Origin: an uncultured Desulfovibrio sp.
GTDB taxonomy: Bacteria; Desulfobacterota; Desulfovibrionia; Desulfovibrionales; Desulfovibrionaceae
Assembly (NCBI GenBank): GCA_900550745.1
Contig: URTO01000096.1
Coordinates: 1-7,230, forward strand
Direction of reading: 5' to 3'
Length of the DNA: 7,230 bases
The notes under the pieces were generated by a model. It was not told the origin of the DNA, did no database searches, and worked only from the letters and a program-made list of their open reading frames with translations. Made by a program: the position numbers and the translations under genes. Shown here piece by piece: positions 4,766 through 7,230 of the stretch (position 1 is the first letter of the stretch; every line of letters starts with the position of its first letter).

Positions 4766-6612
4766 ACAAGCACGCGTCATCCTCGTCAACGTCTTATGGA
4801 GCGTGGGCCTTGGCAGCTTGGCTGGCTGCACTGGCTTTGTTTCTGATCTGGCTGGGTTGGGTTCTTTTTTCCGTGTCCCCAATCGAGAAAAAGGCCGAAA
4901 CCTTACCCGCATCCGTTCCGGCCGTCGCGCAACGTGATCCCGGCACGGTACTGGACAACCTCCCCGCCAAGGGTTCGTTGGCTGCCCCCGATATGCCTTT
5001 CACGGCGTCTCAAGAGTACGTGTTGACGGGGGCTGGGCTACAGGGGTTTTATCAGACGTCCGCGCCGAACGATGTCTGGACTCTTTCCTATTCGGAGCCG
5101 CAGCTCAATGCCCAGCTTATCAAACGTGGGCCGCCCATTCCCGAAGTCGTGACTCAGGGCGTTGACGTAACATGGGAGCTGAGCCCGAAAGCGGGGCTGG
5201 CGAAAGATGCCGCAGCGCGTCAGGGGCGGATGGCTGTTGCGGAGGATTCTTTTTTCGCGGCGTCGATTCCCGTGAGCGCCGTCAATGCCGACGGTGTGCT
5301 TGACCCCTATCCGGTGATCACGCTGCGCGCCAAAGACGAAAAGACCGGGAAACTCCTGGCTGAAAGCGCCGCCGTGCTGGCTGTTTCTCCCGGCTTTGGC
5401 TGTGCCCAGTGCCACGCGAACGCCGGGACAGCCATTTTGGAAGTGCATGACCGGCATCAGTCCACCCATTTTATGGAACAGCACGCGAAAGGTGAGGTCA
5501 TTGCCTGCCGTTCCTGTCATGTCGGCCTGAAGGACGGGAAGGCGGGTGAAGGGAAGAGTGGGCCGGAACTCAGCGTTTCAGCCGCCATCCACGGCTGGCA
5601 CGCCACCTACCTGGCCGACAGGGACGCTGACGCCTGCAAGACCTGTCATGTGGATCTGGGCCGCACGGGGGATGATCCGAAAAACGCCCCGCGCCGTCTG
5701 TTCGCCCGCGACTTCCACGTGGATCGGGGGCTTTCCTGCGTACGCTGCCACGGGTTCATGGAAGATCATACGCTGGCCTTGCTCAAGGCCGAACAGGAGG
5801 CTGGGCTGCCTCAGGCCGCCAAACTTATGTCCGGCATCACGCCGCGCGAGGTTCCTTTGGACAAGATCAAGGGGCGGCTGCCTTGGGTGCAGGAACCGGA
5901 CTGTACCGGTTGCCACAATTTTTCGGAAAAGCCCAACCTGCTCACCGCGTCGGCCTTCAACAAATGGACGCCCAGAGACGAGGGGGCGTCCGGCCTTTTC
6001 AGCAGACGCCGCGACGATATGCTTATGGTGCGCTGCATCGTCTGCCACGGCGCGCCGCATGCCGTATATCCGTCGGCCAACCCGCTTGCCGAAAACCTCG
6101 ACAACCTCCCGCCCCTCCAATACCAGCAGCAGGCGGCCACGCTTGGGAGCTATGGCAACTGCGCGTTGTGCCACGGTCAGTCTATGGGCTTTTCGGCACA
6201 CCATCCTTTGGTGCGGTGGAGCGAGAGGGAAATCCATGCACCTTCCGGAGCACGGCAGACCATGCCCGCAGTGCGGTTCTCCCATCAGGCGCACACGCCG
6301 CTGATCAACTGCACGACCTGCCACCACACGGGGTATGAGGACGGCAAGCCCCTGCTGTGCACACGTTCCGGCTGCCATGACGGCCTGACCGCCACGTTGC
6401 GCCCCGGCAAGGACGCCAAGCCTGCCTTGAACCCTTTTTATTTCTATAACGCGTTTCATGGCCCGTATCCGAGCTGTATCGCCTGCCATACCGAATCGCT
6501 TGCGGCGGGCAAACCGGCGGGGCCCACGGACTGCAAGGCCTGCCATCAGGCGCCTTCGCCTTTATGGGCGCATGAGGCGGAAGTGGGGAGTTCCGGCGCA
6601 GCGGCGCAATAG
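4762..6612 (+). CDS. Membrane-anchored 11-haem cytochrome c with C-terminal cytochrome c3-like module
   Basis: The start is the ATGA overlap with the previous stop; GGAGG (4753-4757) lies 4 nt upstream. The 616-residue protein has one N-terminal hydrophobic anchor (about 14-37) and a haem-free periplasmic region (about 40-205). Eleven haem sites follow. Ten are CXXCH (Cys214, 249, 292, 326, 381, 425, 467, 517, 573 and 591) and one is CX4CH (C533-TRSG-C538-H539). The last four (517-595), with VRFSHQAH and FYNAFHG supplying likely His ligands, have the spacing of a tetrahaem cytochrome c3. The first seven form a separate array. It probably acts as a haem wire on the periplasmic face of the membrane, between the membrane pair encoded upstream and soluble cytochromes such as c553. 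No porin-like partner is encoded here, so a role outside the cell is not supported. Haem number and anchor are seen; direction of flow is unknown. Confidence 0.9.
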   Translation: MNKHASSSSTSYGAWALAAWLAALALFLIWLGWVLFSVSPIEKKAETLPASVPAVAQRDPGTVLDNLPAKGSLAAPDMPFTASQEYVLTGAGLQGFYQTSAPNDVWTLSYSEPQLNAQLIKRGPPIPEVVTQGVDVTWELSPKAGLAKDAAARQGRMAVAEDSFFAASIPVSAVNADGVLDPYPVITLRAKDEKTGKLLAESAAVLAVSPGFGCAQCHANAGTAILEVHDRHQSTHFMEQHAKGEVIACRSCHVGLKDGKAGEGKSGPELSVSAAIHGWHATYLADRDADACKTCHVDLGRTGDDPKNAPRRLFARDFHVDRGLSCVRCHGFMEDHTLALLKAEQEAGLPQAAKLMSGITPREVPLDKIKGRLPWVQEPDCTGCHNFSEKPNLLTASAFNKWTPRDEGASGLFSRRRDDMLMVRCIVCHGAPHAVYPSANPLAENLDNLPPLQYQQQAATLGSYGNCALCHGQSMGFSAHHPLVRWSEREIHAPSGARQTMPAVRFSHQAHTPLINCTTCHHTGYEDGKPLLCTRSGCHDGLTATLRPGKDAKPALNPFYFYNAFHGPYPSCIACHTESLAAGKPAGPTDCKACHQAPSPLWAHEAEVGSSGAAAQ

Positions 6613-6971
6613 CATTCCCGCACGGATGGTGATGGTGATTTCGTATAGGCGCTTCATTTGGGAACTACTTCCATCAGGTACGGAGCGTGCCCTTGGCTGC
6701 AAGGGGTGGCAGAGAGGCAACCCCAACACGGGCGCACATGCGTGGTTCGCTCGGATTGTGGCTAGCAAGCTGTTTGGCAACCCTGAGCGCGGGGGAGGCC
6801 CCTTACAGATATTGTGGGCATCGTGCGGCTGATTCCAGTACGGCGCACGCACGGGGCAATTTGATGTCGGACTCCTTCAACCTTTGCCTCGAAAGCGCGG
6901 GGACACGCGGGGAGGGAGGCGACCCCGTGTGGGGCCATATGAAATGGCATTTTCGGCAGAATGGGCTTTCA
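6613..6971. other. Gene-free stretch after the haem operon
   Basis: No reading frame here looks like a real protein: candidate translations are short, lack domains and lack convincing ribosome binding sites. The DNA is GC-rich in its middle and holds several possible hairpins, for example CCCTTG/CAAGGG with a 4-nt loop (6690-6705). It also has a GGTGATGGTGAT tandem (6628-6639) and GGCAACCC twice (about 6717 and 6776). No tRNA cloverleaf was seen. It may be a decayed gene, an untranslated tail or an unrecognised RNA. Confidence 0.4.
6903..6930. other. GC-rich stem-loop before repeat copy C
   Basis: ACACG-CGGGG (6903-6912) pairs with CCCCGTGT (6923-6930), with a short bulge and a 10-nt purine-rich loop. 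No T-run follows on the plus strand, so it is not a standard intrinsic terminator. It could still mark the 3' end of the haem operon, about 290 nt past its last stop codon. Confidence 0.3.
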
Positions 6972-7230
6972 AGGCTGTGCCATAGAAATGATTGATGCTT
7001 TCCTGAAGTTCCAGAGGGATAATCAGCAATATGCCTCAGTCATGGAGTCCACCAACGGAAAAGTTGGAGAAAAGGCCGTATTTTCACCATATGGAGGAGA
7101 TGAAGCGGACACATCGCTATGGCAGAGCCATCCATTTTCAATGGCTCTGCCATGGCATGTGGTTGTTTCATCTCCATAGTGCGGTGAAAATACAGCCTTT
7201 TTATCCAGCTTTCCCATTGGCGGGCTCTAT
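6972..7230 (+). repeat. Dispersed palindromic repeat, copy C, with long imperfect hairpin (cut by window edge)
   Basis: It begins AGGCTGTGCCATAG and follows copies A and B, with about a 5-bp deletion near the GATGCTTT block. From about 7047 to 7229 it folds back on itself: the left arm (7047-7131) and the reverse complement of the right arm (7141-7229) match along most of their length. Shared blocks include GTATTTTCACC, GGAGATGAA and a perfect 13-bp inner stem, ATGGCAGAGCCAT (7119-7131) with 7141-7153, around a 9-nt loop (7132-7140). The outer 75 bp of the left arm (6972-7046) has no partner in the window because the sequence ends. This suggests a palindromic element of about 330 bp in total, MITE-like and without coding capacity. 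Confidence 0.8.

Noticed and set aside
3446..4912. Long minus-strand frame opposite the CydA-like/haem c gene
   Set aside because: It is antisense to a well-supported membrane protein, and its translation is polar and low-complexity with no family features or ribosome binding site.
5578..6546. Minus-strand frame opposite the 11-haem cytochrome gene
   Set aside because: The plus strand encodes eleven regularly placed haem sites; the opposite translation shows no motif.
6687..6995. Small plus-strand frame after the haem operon, and the overlapping minus frame 6562-6852
   Set aside because: There is no good ribosome binding site and no domain; the plus frame runs into repeat copy C and the minus frame into the end of the cytochrome gene.
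7023..7217. Small frames on both strands within repeat copy C
   Set aside because: They arise from the palindromic repeat; the two strands encode similar peptides because the arms are reverse complements.
1..7230. CRISPR array
   Set aside because: The repeats are few, long, divergent and widely spaced in different orientations, with no regular short repeat-spacer pattern.

Overview
The window looks like a chromosomal segment of a Desulfovibrio-like anaerobe (Desulfovibrionaceae, order Desulfovibrionales). The inference rests on a small cytochrome of the Desulfovibrio c553 type, a cytochrome c3-like module with a CX4CH haem site at the end of a multihaem protein, and GC-rich genes set in AT-richer intergenic DNA. 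The genus cannot be fixed from what is visible.

Layout. Bases 1-110 hold one copy of a dispersed repeat. queA (tRNA queuosine synthesis) follows at 139-1236 on the plus strand. A second repeat copy in the opposite orientation lies at 1274-1450, then a short gene-free stretch rich in potential stem-loops (1456-1575). A periplasmic monohaem cytochrome c553 gene is on the minus strand (1595-1906). A 326-bp divergent intergenic region with two inverted repeats and a good -10 box separates it from a three-gene plus-strand operon: a polytopic membrane protein (2233-3408), a second polytopic membrane protein with a C-terminal haem c domain (3410-4765), and a membrane-anchored 11-haem cytochrome c (4762-6612). 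Gaps are +1 nt and a 4-nt ATGA overlap, so translation is probably coupled. After the operon, about 360 bp hold no recognisable gene, and the window ends inside a third repeat copy that is also a very long imperfect hairpin.

How the genes may work together. Both membrane proteins resemble the helix-bundle part of CydA, the haem subunit of cytochrome bd oxidases. No CydB is present, and the key residues appear split between them: the first keeps a His matching the low-spin haem b558 ligand, the second keeps the Glu/Arg-Pro-Trp features of the high-spin haem site. The second lacks the long quinol-binding Q-loop and carries a haem c instead. With the 11-haem cytochrome and the divergent c553, this suggests a cytochrome c-linked, quinol-independent bd-superfamily oxidoreductase. 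Its substrate (O2, NO, another acceptor, or reverse electron flow) cannot be read from the sequence.

The other notable signal is the repeat family. Three related copies with an AGGCTGTGTCATAG-like end occur in 7.2 kb. Two flank queA tightly with those ends facing the gene, and the third folds back on itself, which suggests a palindromic MITE-like element.
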